From positions 1 through 44,783 of IMG/VR virus record IMGVR_UViG_3300048834_000376: DNA of 44,783 bases. One strand, written 5' to 3'. Positions 31,353-38,325 of this stretch are shown one piece after another; the first letter of the stretch is position 1; every line of letters begins with the position of its first letter. The notes under the pieces are model-generated. The model searched no databases. It saw nothing but the letters and a program-made list of their open reading frames with translations, and was not told where the DNA came from. The stretch comes from a virus. Made by a program: the position numbers and the translations under genes.

Positions 31353-33181
31353 AGGGGGCCTCTCCGGAACACACGAACAAGGGTGATGGCGGGGGTCCCG
31401 ACTACGTTCGCGGCGAACCTGTAGGTCCCGGGAGGCAGAGCCACGGTCGTATCATAGTCGCCGATGACCGGAATTGAAACATCAATCCAGTCGTCGCCCG
31501 GGATCTGCTGCTGGAGCAGGATCACTAGTCCGGGGTCCGGGTGAAGGACACGAAATGAATACCATCCCCCGAGCAGATAGAAAGCTTCCACCGTTACTAC
31601 GATGGGGCCTCCCGTCGTTGCTACCCCGAGCAGCATCGCGGGGTCGGCGTCAAGCTCGCCGGTCATGGTAAGAAGCTTCGGGGGAATCACGACAAGGCCG
31701 CTGACGGAAGCGCTCCCGGCAACCAGGACACCTGTGATATCCCGTGCGATTTTCATGTCGCCGGCGACGGACGCCGCACCCGCGTCCAGATCACCAGTCA
31801 TCCGCAATCCGAGGAACGCCGCACCAGTAACGGAAGCGGGGCCGGAAACGAGAGCGCCGTTCAACATCCTGTCAAACGCCATAACGCCACTGACTGACGC
31901 CGTTTGCGAGACGAGCGCGCCGGTCATAGACAGGTCAAAATACAGCGCGCCGGCTACCGACGCTGCTCCTGCCGCAAGAACGCCGGTCATGGGGTGCTCA
32001 AGCTCAGCGGCGCCCGCGACCGTGGAAGGCTGCGCGGTAAGAACACCTGTCAACGGATGCTCCAGTTCCGCCGCGCCTGCAACCGTGGCTGCCTGCGCCA
32101 GAAGCACGCCTGTCATAGGATGCACGACTTCGAGGGTACCGGACGCAGCAGCCGCCGGAGAGCTGAGAGCGCCGGTCAAGGTGACGGTAGCACCACTTGT
32201 TACGGTGTACGTAATGACGATGATGCCCTGAGCACCGTTGCCGCCGTTACCTTCAAAATTGCTTGAGATGGGGCCGCCGCCACCAGCGCCACCGCCGCCG
32301 TACAGGCCGCCCGCGCCACCAGCACCGGCGAGCGTGTTGAGCGCTGAAGGACTAGCAGAGCCGCCACCGCCGCCGCCGCCCGCACCTGCTACCGCGCTGT
32401 CGCTAGTCTGGGTGTAGTCGGCTCCAGGGCCGCCCGCTCCACCGGCAAAGCCAGCCCCGGCAGCAGGCTTAAACCCGCCACCGCCACCACCGCCTACGGT
32501 TCCCGCCCCACCTACGCCCGAACCGGACCCGGTGCCCGAACCTGCTCCAGCCGCGTTGTTGCCACCGTTGCCGCCCGTTGTTCCAGTCGATATGCTGCCC
32601 GCCGCACCGTTGGTCCCGGAAGCGCCCCCGCCGCTACCTCCGCCACCGTTGCCGCCGTTGGTAGAACCACTATTGTCCGCGCCAGCGCCACCGTTGCCGC
32701 GCTGCCCCGCCGCAGCACCGCCGCCCGCACCTGCCCGCAGAGCGGCACCGCTAACACCACCGTTACCGCCGGAATACTTGGTGCTACCAACGCCCGATGC
32801 AGACGCGCCGCCCGCACCACCTCCGGCAGCCGTACCACCCGCCCCGCCCTTCGCCAGCGCGCCCTGCGAGGTAAGCGTGGGCGCGGCATTGGACGTGCCG
32901 TTGAACCATGTATCCCCGCCCGTGCCGCCATTCGCACCGGAAGAAGCGCCGCCAGCGCCGCCCGCCCCTATCTGATAGTAGACTGTCTGCGAGGCAGACA
33001 GGGACCTGTCGCTGTCCGTGATCTTGGAATATGCGCCGCCGCCGCCGCCACTACCGCTGGCTGTCGAACCGCGCCTGCCACCACCACCAGGTCCTATGAC
33101 CTCGATTGTCCATGGGTCGCCAAAGTCCGATGGCAGTGACCCGCTTGTACCGGATGTGAGAAATATGACCTTAGTAGTCAC
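31349..33181 (-). CDS. Glycine-rich fibre/adhesin with 21-residue repeats
   Basis: The 610-residue product has three parts. Residues about 25 to 325 are extremely Gly-rich (GPGGGG, GAGGAGG), like polyglycine II sandwiches in phage receptor-binding adhesins. Residues about 333 to 520 hold about eight 21-residue repeats of the form MTGVLxAxxATVAGAAELEHP. The last 80 are a small beta domain (DDWIDVSIP, ALPPGTYRFAANVVG). The start is GTG 33181 overlapping the previous stop (GTGA). It is likely a tail fibre or adhesin displayed for receptor binding. Confidence 0.7.
   Translation of the reverse strand: MTTKVIFLTSGTSGSLPSDFGDPWTIEVIGPGGGGRRGSTASGSGGGGGAYSKITDSDRSLSASQTVYYQIGAGGAGGASSGANGGTGGDTWFNGTSNAAPTLTSQGALAKGGAGGTAAGGGAGGASASGVGSTKYSGGNGGVSGAALRAGAGGGAAAGQRGNGGAGADNSGSTNGGNGGGGSGGGASGTNGAAGSISTGTTGGNGGNNAAGAGSGTGSGSGVGGAGTVGGGGGGGFKPAAGAGFAGGAGGPGADYTQTSDSAVAGAGGGGGGGSASPSALNTLAGAGGAGGLYGGGGAGGGGPISSNFEGNGGNGAQGIIVITYTVTSGATVTLTGALSSPAAAASGTLEVVHPMTGVLLAQAATVAGAAELEHPLTGVLTAQPSTVAGAAELEHPMTGVLAAGAASVAGALYFDLSMTGALVSQTASVSGVMAFDRMLNGALVSGPASVTGAAFLGLRMTGDLDAGAASVAGDMKIARDITGVLVAGSASVSGLVVIPPKLLTMTGELDADPAMLLGVATTGGPIVVTVEAFYLLGGWYSFRVLHPDPGLVILLQQQIPGDDWIDVSIPVIGDYDTTVALPPGTYRFAANVVGTPAITLVRVFRRGPL
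31620..32190 (-). repeat. 63-bp tandem repeats coding 21-residue units
   Basis: About eight units of 63 bp code for the pattern (M/L)TGxLxxxxxxVxGxxxxxxx within the Gly-rich protein. The first two full units are most alike (AQAATVAGAAELEHP and AQPSTVAGAAELEHP). The rest have drifted, so the array grew by stepwise duplication. Boundaries are approximate. Confidence 0.7.
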
Positions 33182-33423
33182 TTCTCGGTTTCTCCGGCAT
33201 TGCGTGCTAGTTCGGCCTCTGCTGCCTGCTTCGCCGCGAGATATTCGGGCCGCATCTCGAACGATCCGGACTTCAGCACCCAGTTCCGGTCAACCGTACT
33301 ACCCGCTGGACGCGCAACGATGGTCATCCCCTTGGGCGCTTTGTCCCAGGCAGGGTCAGCCATGATCATGTTGATGACGTTTCCGTCCTTGTCGACTACC
33401 GCGCAGGCGACGGCCCTGGACAT
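33178..33423 (-). CDS. Hypothetical protein, 81 aa
   Basis: This short protein lies between the Gly-rich adhesin and a small structural gene and overlaps the former by GTGA. It begins with beta strands (AVACAVVDKDGNVINMIMAD) and ends in a charged helix (EYLAAKQAAEAELARNAGETEK). The VDxxGxVxNxI start and a WxxxxG middle resemble small phage proteins that sit with tail fibre genes, possibly assembly factors. No firm family. Confidence 0.6.
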   Translation of the reverse strand: MSRAVACAVVDKDGNVINMIMADPAWDKAPKGMTIVARPAGSTVDRNWVLKSGSFEMRPEYLAAKQAAEAELARNAGETEK

Positions 33424-33430
33424 AGGGCGC

Positions 33431-33814
33431 TCAGGCGGGCGCGGAATAGGTCAAGGACGAGCAAGACACCGTGTCGCCGGCACCGACGGACGTGTTGGAA
33501 ATGATGATGTCACCGCCCCCGCCCGATGCCGTCACCGAGCAAAGGATCGTTTCGACGTCGTCCCGGTCGCGCAGCGCCGCTTTTGCCGCAGTCCCTCCGG
33601 TCGCGTTGGTGTCGGACGTAATCGCGTTGGCTGTGGCCGTGCCGCTCGACGCGTTGCCGAAAGCCGGATTGGACAGCGGCAAGGTCGCCACCTCCGCGCT
33701 GCCGGCCGTCTGGATAATCAGACTTCCTTCTGCTGCCCCAGTTCCGGTATCGAGAATGTCGACGACGGCGTTGGCGGCGGCGTTGCGGGCGGCGACAGAA
33801 TGGGTGACGGCCAT
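33431..33814 (-). CDS. Hypothetical virion protein, 127 aa
   Basis: The product is Ala/Gly/Thr/Ser rich with beta-like repeats (SLIIQTAGSAEVATLPLSNP, GDIIISNTSVGAGDTVSCS). It resembles small phage structural proteins near fibre genes. It starts one base before the stop of the gene before (33816), so it is part of the same operon. No catalytic motif is visible. A decoration role is a guess from composition and place. Confidence 0.65.
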   Translation of the reverse strand: MAVTHSVAARNAAANAVVDILDTGTGAAEGSLIIQTAGSAEVATLPLSNPAFGNASSGTATANAITSDTNATGGTAAKAALRDRDDVETILCSVTASGGGGDIIISNTSVGAGDTVSCSSLTYSAPA

Positions 33815-33815
33815 G

Positions 33816-34076
33816 TCAGTAGCTCACTTTCCCTTCAGCTTTCCATTGCGGTAGCATGGCAAGCAGGGTTTCATCTCCGACGCGGGCGTTGTATTTCAGG
33901 CCGGCACAATAGACGCTCCGAAGCTCCAGGCTCTCGAAGTCCTGAAGCGCCACGAAGGGCTGGGCGACTTCGCCGCTATTCCGGCCGATCGTCACAATCG
34001 CCGGGCCAACTTCAAGCGCCGCGCCCGCGGGCTCCGACTGCCGGAACAGGTCCAGGATCTTGCTGGCGATGGACAT
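33816..34076 (-). CDS. Hypothetical virion-region protein, 86 aa
   Basis: The start ATG 34076 overlaps the preceding TGA (TGATG). A longer frame to 34160 would run inside the preceding gene and is arginine-rich shadow sequence. The product has a short helix (IASKILDLFRQSEPAG) then beta-like stretches (PAIVTIGRNSGEVAQPFVAL, KYNARVGDETLLAMLP). No family is recognised. It is translated together with its neighbours. Confidence 0.6.
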   Translation of the reverse strand: MSIASKILDLFRQSEPAGAALEVGPAIVTIGRNSGEVAQPFVALQDFESLELRSVYCAGLKYNARVGDETLLAMLPQWKAEGKVSY

Positions 34077-34282
34077 CAGAGCGGGACCGGATATTCGGAC
34101 TTGGTCGCCAGGTAATCGCCGATGGCCTCGAGGGCCATCTGCAACGTCTCGCGCGTCCACTCCTTGTCGTCCGCGAAGCGTACCTCGACGTCGGTCGACC
34201 CGGTGGACGAACCCACGGTGAAGGCACTGTCGCCCGTGAAGGCGCCGCCGTTGTTGTTGATGCCGATGAAACGATCAGCCAT
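34076..34282 (-). CDS. Hypothetical protein, 68 aa
   Basis: The ATG at 34282 begins MADRFIGINNNGGAFTGDS. An AAGGAG stands upstream on the minus strand (start of ttt/aaggagtttccc), which supports the choice over the longer frame to 34369. The product has a Gly/Ser/Thr-rich first half and a helical second half (WTRETLQMALEAIGDYLATKSEYP). The helix at the end resembles that near the C-terminus of the Ala-rich protein at 34994..35368 (RDQLRGAFAAIVDYAVGNGLVTP). Its stop overlaps the next start. Confidence 0.6.
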   Translation of the reverse strand: MADRFIGINNNGGAFTGDSAFTVGSSTGSTDVEVRFADDKEWTRETLQMALEAIGDYLATKSEYPVPL

Positions 34283-34292
34283 GGGAAACTCC

Positions 34293-34997
34293 TTAGCTGC
34301 TGGGAAGGATGCCCGTCGCCCGAATGAACTCGGTCCCCGACGCGGCACAGGAACTGAACTCGGCGACATTGTCGAGCAAGGTGGTGTCGCTCAGGATGAT
34401 CATGTCGGCCGCGGTGATCGTCTCGCTCGCCGACGTAAGGGCCGCGTCGAGAGCCGTAGTGTCGATGGCGTCCGTCACCGTATCCGCCGCGATGGCCGAC
34501 GCACTGGCCGTCGCCGCATCGGTGGCGGCGGTGGCGGCGTTCGTCGCGCCCGTGGTCGCCGCTGTCTTGGCCGAGGCCGTGTTCGTCTTGGCGGTAGCGA
34601 GCTTGGCGACCTGGGCGTCATAAAGCGTTTCGATGGCCTGAACGAGCCCGAGGGCCGTGGGATTGCCGGAAATGGTCGGATCGGCCAGTGCCGCGACAAT
34701 GGCGGCGTCCACGCCGGCCGTGTCGCCCTGTACCGTGGCAACCTGGTTGTCGGCCGTCGTCGCGGCCGTCAGGGTCGACGCCGCGTTGCTGCTGGCGGTC
34801 GCCACCGAACTGTTGGCCGTGGCCGCGTTGTCCTTTGCCGTCTCGGCTGCCGTCTGGGCGGCGGTGATTTCCGTGTCGACAACCGTGAGGGCCGCCACGG
34901 CGGCGGCGATGTCTCCGGCGATGTCGCTGGAGTCGACCGGAATGAGCCCGCTGGAAACGGGAGGCCCGACGTCGATGCCGATGGCGATCTGGGTCAC
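34293..34997 (-). CDS. Ala/Thr-rich coiled-coil structural protein, 234 aa
   Basis: This low-complexity protein is nearly all Ala, Thr, Ser, Asp and Val, with long helix-forming runs (AAQTAAETAKDNAATANSSV, TNTASAKTAATTGATNAATA), like trimeric coiled-coil stalks of phage fibres. Residues 96 to 124 (VDAAI to AIET) match a stretch in the next-upstream gene. The stop and start overlap the neighbours by few bases. It is likely a stalk or whisker component. Confidence 0.65.
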   Translation of the reverse strand: MTQIAIGIDVGPPVSSGLIPVDSSDIAGDIAAAVAALTVVDTEITAAQTAAETAKDNAATANSSVATASSNAASTLTAATTADNQVATVQGDTAGVDAAIVAALADPTISGNPTALGLVQAIETLYDAQVAKLATAKTNTASAKTAATTGATNAATAATDAATASASAIAADTVTDAIDTTALDAALTSASETITAADMIILSDTTLLDNVAEFSSCAASGTEFIRATGILPSS

Positions 34998-35368
34998 GGC
35001 GTCACCAGCCCGTTGCCGACGGCATAATCGACGATGGCGGCGAAGGCGCCGCGAAGCTGGTCGCGGGACAGAACGACCTCGCTGTCAAACGAGACGATGA
35101 CGTTGCCGGTGAGGCCTGCACTCGCGAGCGCGAGGGGCGCGCTGACCACGGCGAAATCCGTCTCGATCGTCTCGACAAGGCCCAGGGCGGTCGGGTCACC
35201 CGAAATGGTCGGATCGGCGAGGGCCGCCGTGATCGCCGCGTCGACATCCGCGACACCAGCCTGCGCGGTGGTGACGTTGGTGACCTGGTCGGTCGCGCCG
35301 ACAGCGTCCGACACGGGGCCGGATGCGAGGGTCGTCTGGATCGTCGCCTTGACGGTGGCTCGCGCCAT
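34994..35368 (-). CDS. Structural protein sharing a duplicated segment, 124 aa
   Basis: The product shares the segment VDAAI-AALADPTISG-PTALGLV (residues 42 to 70) with the neighbouring 234-residue protein, evidence of a local duplication. It ends in LSRDQLRGAFAAIVDYAVGNGL. The start ATG follows AGGAG by about 8 bases, just downstream of a 15-bp stem hairpin (35386..35464). No family is recognised. Late transcript position says virion. Confidence 0.65.
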   Translation of the reverse strand: MARATVKATIQTTLASGPVSDAVGATDQVTNVTTAQAGVADVDAAITAALADPTISGDPTALGLVETIETDFAVVSAPLALASAGLTGNVIVSFDSEVVLSRDQLRGAFAAIVDYAVGNGLVTP

Positions 35369-35385
35369 GGAAAACTCCTGTAGGC

Positions 35386-35464
35386 TTCAGCGGGGCGGGC
35401 GATCACCTGGAGGATGAGGGCCGCAAACGGGGAGGAAGACAGCACCGCTGCCCGCCCCGCTGAA
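35386..35464 (-). other. 15-bp stem hairpin with anti-Shine-Dalgarno loop (late transcript)
   Basis: TTCAGCGGGGCGGGC (35386..35400) and GCCCGCCCCGCTGAA (35450..35464) are a perfect 15-bp inverted repeat around 49 bases. In the minus-strand transcript the loop reads ...CATCCTCCAGGTGATC, the complement of ACCTGGAGGAT, the core of the early-gene leaders (11 bases for the gene at 166, 10 for 8947 and 44198). There is no T-tract after it. The next gene's ribosome binding site follows, so it may also tune expression after the capsid-region genes. Confidence 0.65.
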
Positions 35465-35468
35465 CTTG

Positions 35469-36011
35469 TTACGGCGTGACGTACTCGACCTTGCAGACCA
35501 CCTGGCCGCCGGTCGTAACCTGCGTGGTGATGTTGATCTGGATGTCGAAGAAGCCGCCGGGATCAGCCGTCAGTCCAAGCACCTGCCAGATCGGCTGCTC
35601 GTAGCGAGCATTCGTCAGGTAGGTGTTGGCGAACGTCTTTTCCGTCATCACGCCGGCCAGTACGAGGGACTGGGCAGCGCCGAACAGCTTGTTGTTGGCG
35701 GCCGATAGCTGCGGGATGGTGCCCCGCAGGCCCGGCTGGGTGCCGTCGGTCAGGCTGTCCGAGTAGGCGATGTTGATGTCGCCGGAACCAGCGGTCGCGA
35801 TGCGCGACATGATGCCGACATACTTGATGACCGCCATCGATGGGAAGCGGACCAGCTTGTAGGTGGAACTGGTGCTGTCCGCGTCGAGGGCGGTGACGCC
35901 GCCGGTGACCACCTGGATCGTGCCGGCCGCGTTCTGGCCGTTGGTCCCCCGGACGACCGGATTGGCGTCCAGGTTGGTGATCATCGCGGATTTGAGAGCC
36001 GAGTCTGCCAT
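35469..36011 (-). CDS. Putative capsid decoration / minor head protein
   Basis: The 180-residue beta-rich protein lies directly after the capsid gene. It has strands such as AGTIQVVTGGVTALDADS, FPSMAVIKYVGIMSRIAT and GFFDIQINITTQVTTGG. This place and make-up fit a head-decoration or head-completion protein seen next to major capsid genes of podoviruses. It is not closely recognised. The start ATG at 36011 has AAGGAG upstream. Confidence 0.65.
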   Translation of the reverse strand: MADSALKSAMITNLDANPVVRGTNGQNAAGTIQVVTGGVTALDADSTSSTYKLVRFPSMAVIKYVGIMSRIATAGSGDINIAYSDSLTDGTQPGLRGTIPQLSAANNKLFGAAQSLVLAGVMTEKTFANTYLTNARYEQPIWQVLGLTADPGGFFDIQINITTQVTTGGQVVCKVEYVTP

Positions 36012-36037
36012 TTGATTTCTCCTTGCTCAGGCCGCGA

Positions 36038-36952
36038 TTACGGCGTGGTGTCGTTGCCGGTGGTGTCGGCGCACTGGATCTCGATGACCTTGCCCTGCTC
36101 GAGGCGGGTCGCGCCGACCGACATCTTGCCGTAGATCTGCCACGGCAGGGACGACAGGTCCTTGCGCTGCGAGATATCGATCTCGATGTCGGTCCAGACG
36201 CCGAGATGCATTCCCGACCGGACGAACATCGGCACGCTGCGGACGTTGGACGCCCACGGCACGCGCTCCGACACGACGATGTTGATGCCGAGGAACCGGG
36301 TCAGCCGACCGTCCACCAGCACGGGCTGGGGGTTGAAGTCGCTGGACACGACCTGGGCCTGGTTCATCAGGTCCGATTCCTGCTTCGAGCCGATGATCAT
36401 GGTGAGCGTGTCGCTCTCCAGATCGTTGTGGGCATGACGCAGCATGCGCCGGGCCTCGATCATCTTGGCGATGGTCAGGCCGGTGTTGCCCGAGGCGCCG
36501 AAGGACTGCGACACCCGGAAATTGGTGGTGTCGAAGCTTTCGGTGGTCAGGGCCGACTCGTCGACGCCGATATAGGCATCGGCGAAAAACGCGGCGAGGA
36601 CACGGTCGTCCATCTCGCGGGCGGCGGCCGATGCCATCGCCTGGACTTCCGCGGACTGCGGGTCGACGATGGTTTTCAGCTTGTCGAAATTGTCGATCAG
36701 GATCGACGCTTCCTTGTCGATCGGCAGCACCCAGCGCCGGACCATGTCGGGGTCCTGGCGGTTGAGCGGCGAGAAGCGCCCGCTCGGGGCCTTCATCTGC
36801 ACGACACCGACCTGGTTCACGGGCGACGCCATCTTGCCGACGTGCGGGCCGCGCATGATCCACGGCGACACCAGGGACTGCTTCTGTTGGAGCAGGAGCT
36901 GGAGGTTCGCGGTGAACTGGGTCGTATAGAGTTGGAGAAGATTATCGGACAT
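36038..36952 (-). CDS. Major capsid protein (HK97 fold)
   Basis: The 304-residue product lies right after the scaffold gene and fits the N-arm/spine/A-domain pattern of phage capsid proteins: SDNLLQLYTTQFTANLQLLLQQ, DRVLAAFFADAYIGVDES, MIIGSKQESDLMNQAQVV, RFLGINIVVSERVP and a final QGKVIEIQCADTTGNDTTP. It should form the head shell. TTTGGAGG lies about 6 bases before the ATG. A strong terminator for the upstream scaffold gene precedes it (37046..37074), so it has its own, presumably high, transcription or read-through level. Confidence 0.85.
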   Translation of the reverse strand: MSDNLLQLYTTQFTANLQLLLQQKQSLVSPWIMRGPHVGKMASPVNQVGVVQMKAPSGRFSPLNRQDPDMVRRWVLPIDKEASILIDNFDKLKTIVDPQSAEVQAMASAAAREMDDRVLAAFFADAYIGVDESALTTESFDTTNFRVSQSFGASGNTGLTIAKMIEARRMLRHAHNDLESDTLTMIIGSKQESDLMNQAQVVSSDFNPQPVLVDGRLTRFLGINIVVSERVPWASNVRSVPMFVRSGMHLGVWTDIEIDISQRKDLSSLPWQIYGKMSVGATRLEQGKVIEIQCADTTGNDTTP

Positions 36953-37045
36953 CTCGGTCCTCCAAAGGGTTCACGGGGCACAGGGCCGTGTCCTTGCGGG
37001 GGCCGAAAGAGGCCGGACGTCCGATGCGGAGTGTGTCCGACAGTC

Positions 37046-37074
37046 AAAAGGGAGGGTAACGAAATTACCCTCCC
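37046..37074 (-). terminator. Rho-independent terminator after scaffold gene
   Basis: On the minus strand GGGAGGGTAA pairs with TTACCCTCCC (37065..37074 and 37050..37059) over 10 perfect bp around a 5-base loop. The stem is followed by TTTTGACTG. This is a textbook intrinsic terminator, 32 bases after the scaffold stop, between scaffold and capsid genes. It probably sets the dosage of the promoter-proximal packaging genes relative to the structural genes, so a further promoter before the capsid gene is expected. Confidence 0.85.
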
Positions 37075-37105
37075 CTCGTCAATTGCGATTTTTGTGGGGC
37101 GAAAA

Positions 37106-37972
37106 TCAGGCCGTCGCCATGCCGGCCATGATCTTCGTCAGGCGCTCGAACTCGGCCTTGTGCTGGGCGCTGCCCTTCAGGTACTTGTCCCGCCAGTCCG
37201 GGTCCTTCATGTTGGCGTCCATCTGTGCCTTGGCGCCCTCGACGGTCATCGGCACGTTCGCGCCGGGCGCAGGGCCGCCGCCGGGGAACGGGGCCTCCAT
37301 GGTCCGGGCGCCGACCTGGCGCAGGAACTCCAGCGTCTCGGAATAGCCGGACCCCCTCATCATGTTCTCGACGATCTCCGGCTTCAGGCCGAAGGTCGCC
37401 GCCGCGCGCCGGGCGACTTCGAGGTTGGCATCGAAATTGGCGCCCCAATTCTGCACCAGCTTGGCCTTCTCGGCTTCGAGGGCCGACTGCTCGGCCGCCG
37501 CGCTGTTGGTCCGCTGCTCGTCGAGATGAGCCGCGAGAGCCTTGGCGATCGCGCCGGCATTGTCCTTCGGCACCTTGGCCTCGAACGCCGCCGACCGCAG
37601 GGCCTTCACCAGCCCTTCGTCCAGGTCCTTGCCGTCGGCGTGCTTCACCGCCGAGAAGTCGTACAGGTCGGGGGCGGCGGGAACGCCGAGGCGCTGGTGG
37701 ACCTTGTTCCAGCCGTCCGTGTCGGACAGGTCCTTGGGCAGGCGCAGGATCTGGTCGACCGGGGCGCCGATGTGGCTCTCGGCCGCCTTGAACGCCTTGT
37801 AGGCTTCCTTCGCCGCGGTGGCGGCGTCGAGCTTGTCCCAGCCCCGGTTCTGGAGATGGCCGACATCGATGCCTTCCATACCCTCGTACCAGTTGGCGGA
37901 AGGGGGCGGGGCGGCAGGCGGAGCAGCGGGTGGTGCCGCCGGCGGGGCGGCAGGTGGTGCTGTGTCAGTCAT
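37106..37972 (-). CDS. Scaffolding protein
   Basis: The 288-residue product starts with a Pro/Ala repeat (TAPPAAPPAAPPAAPPAAPP) and continues with long charged helices (KLDAATAAKEAYKAFKAAES, ALEAEKAKLVQNWGANFDAN) ending in a basic helical tail (KGSAQHKAEFERLTKIMAGM). An elongated helical protein between the portal and capsid genes is the standard scaffold, needed to assemble the procapsid and then removed. The start overlaps the previous stop (ATGA). Confidence 0.8.
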   Translation of the reverse strand: MTDTAPPAAPPAAPPAAPPAAPPPSANWYEGMEGIDVGHLQNRGWDKLDAATAAKEAYKAFKAAESHIGAPVDQILRLPKDLSDTDGWNKVHQRLGVPAAPDLYDFSAVKHADGKDLDEGLVKALRSAAFEAKVPKDNAGAIAKALAAHLDEQRTNSAAAEQSALEAEKAKLVQNWGANFDANLEVARRAAATFGLKPEIVENMMRGSGYSETLEFLRQVGARTMEAPFPGGGPAPGANVPMTVEGAKAQMDANMKDPDWRDKYLKGSAQHKAEFERLTKIMAGMATA

Positions 37973-38325
37973 CGGTCCTCATCCTCCTGTTCAATTCTCA
38001 GGCGTATCCGCCTGTCTCCATAGATGTCGTACAACTCGGCCGGGGTCAGGTTCAGGTGGTCCTGGATGCGTTTCCAGATCTCGTTCCGCCCGATCAGGAT
38101 GTCCGTCTTTCGGGGATCCGGGTCGTAGATCGTCTCCATGGCGCGGCAGAATCGGGCCAGGTCCCGAAGGACCATCTGGCCGGCCGTGCTGCCGAGAAAC
38201 ACCCGGTCATAGGCTTCCGACATGGTTTCCGCTTCCCCGTCTACTGCGAAGGCGGTGGCATAGGCTGCCCTCCGCTGCCGCAGGAAATCGACCGTCCGTT
38301 CGTATTTCTCGCGATCGGACGTCAA
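37969..38325 (-). CDS. Bbp19-like protein
   Basis: The 118-residue helical protein has the pattern RVFLGSTAGQMVLRDLARFC followed by DILIGRNEIWKRIQDHLNLT, as in Bbp19-type podovirus proteins between portal and scaffold genes. Function is not known in the family. Here the gene is fused into the head operon by ATGA overlaps at both ends, which supports a morphogenesis role. Confidence 0.75.
   Translation of the reverse strand: MTSDREKYERTVDFLRQRRAAYATAFAVDGEAETMSEAYDRVFLGSTAGQMVLRDLARFCRAMETIYDPDPRKTDILIGRNEIWKRIQDHLNLTPAELYDIYGDRRIRLRIEQEDEDR

Noticed and set aside
27999-31424. Plus-strand open frame of 1141 codons opposite the tail genes
   Set aside because: Composition is typical of an antisense shadow in GC-rich DNA (Arg, Gly, Val rich). 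The opposite strand codes recognisable tail proteins.
35414-35479. 21-codon plus-strand frame after ACCTGGAGG inside the late hairpin
   Set aside because: Only two bases between GGAGG and ATG, it runs through the stem of the inverted repeat, and no plus-strand gene follows. The inverted repeat explains the sequence better.
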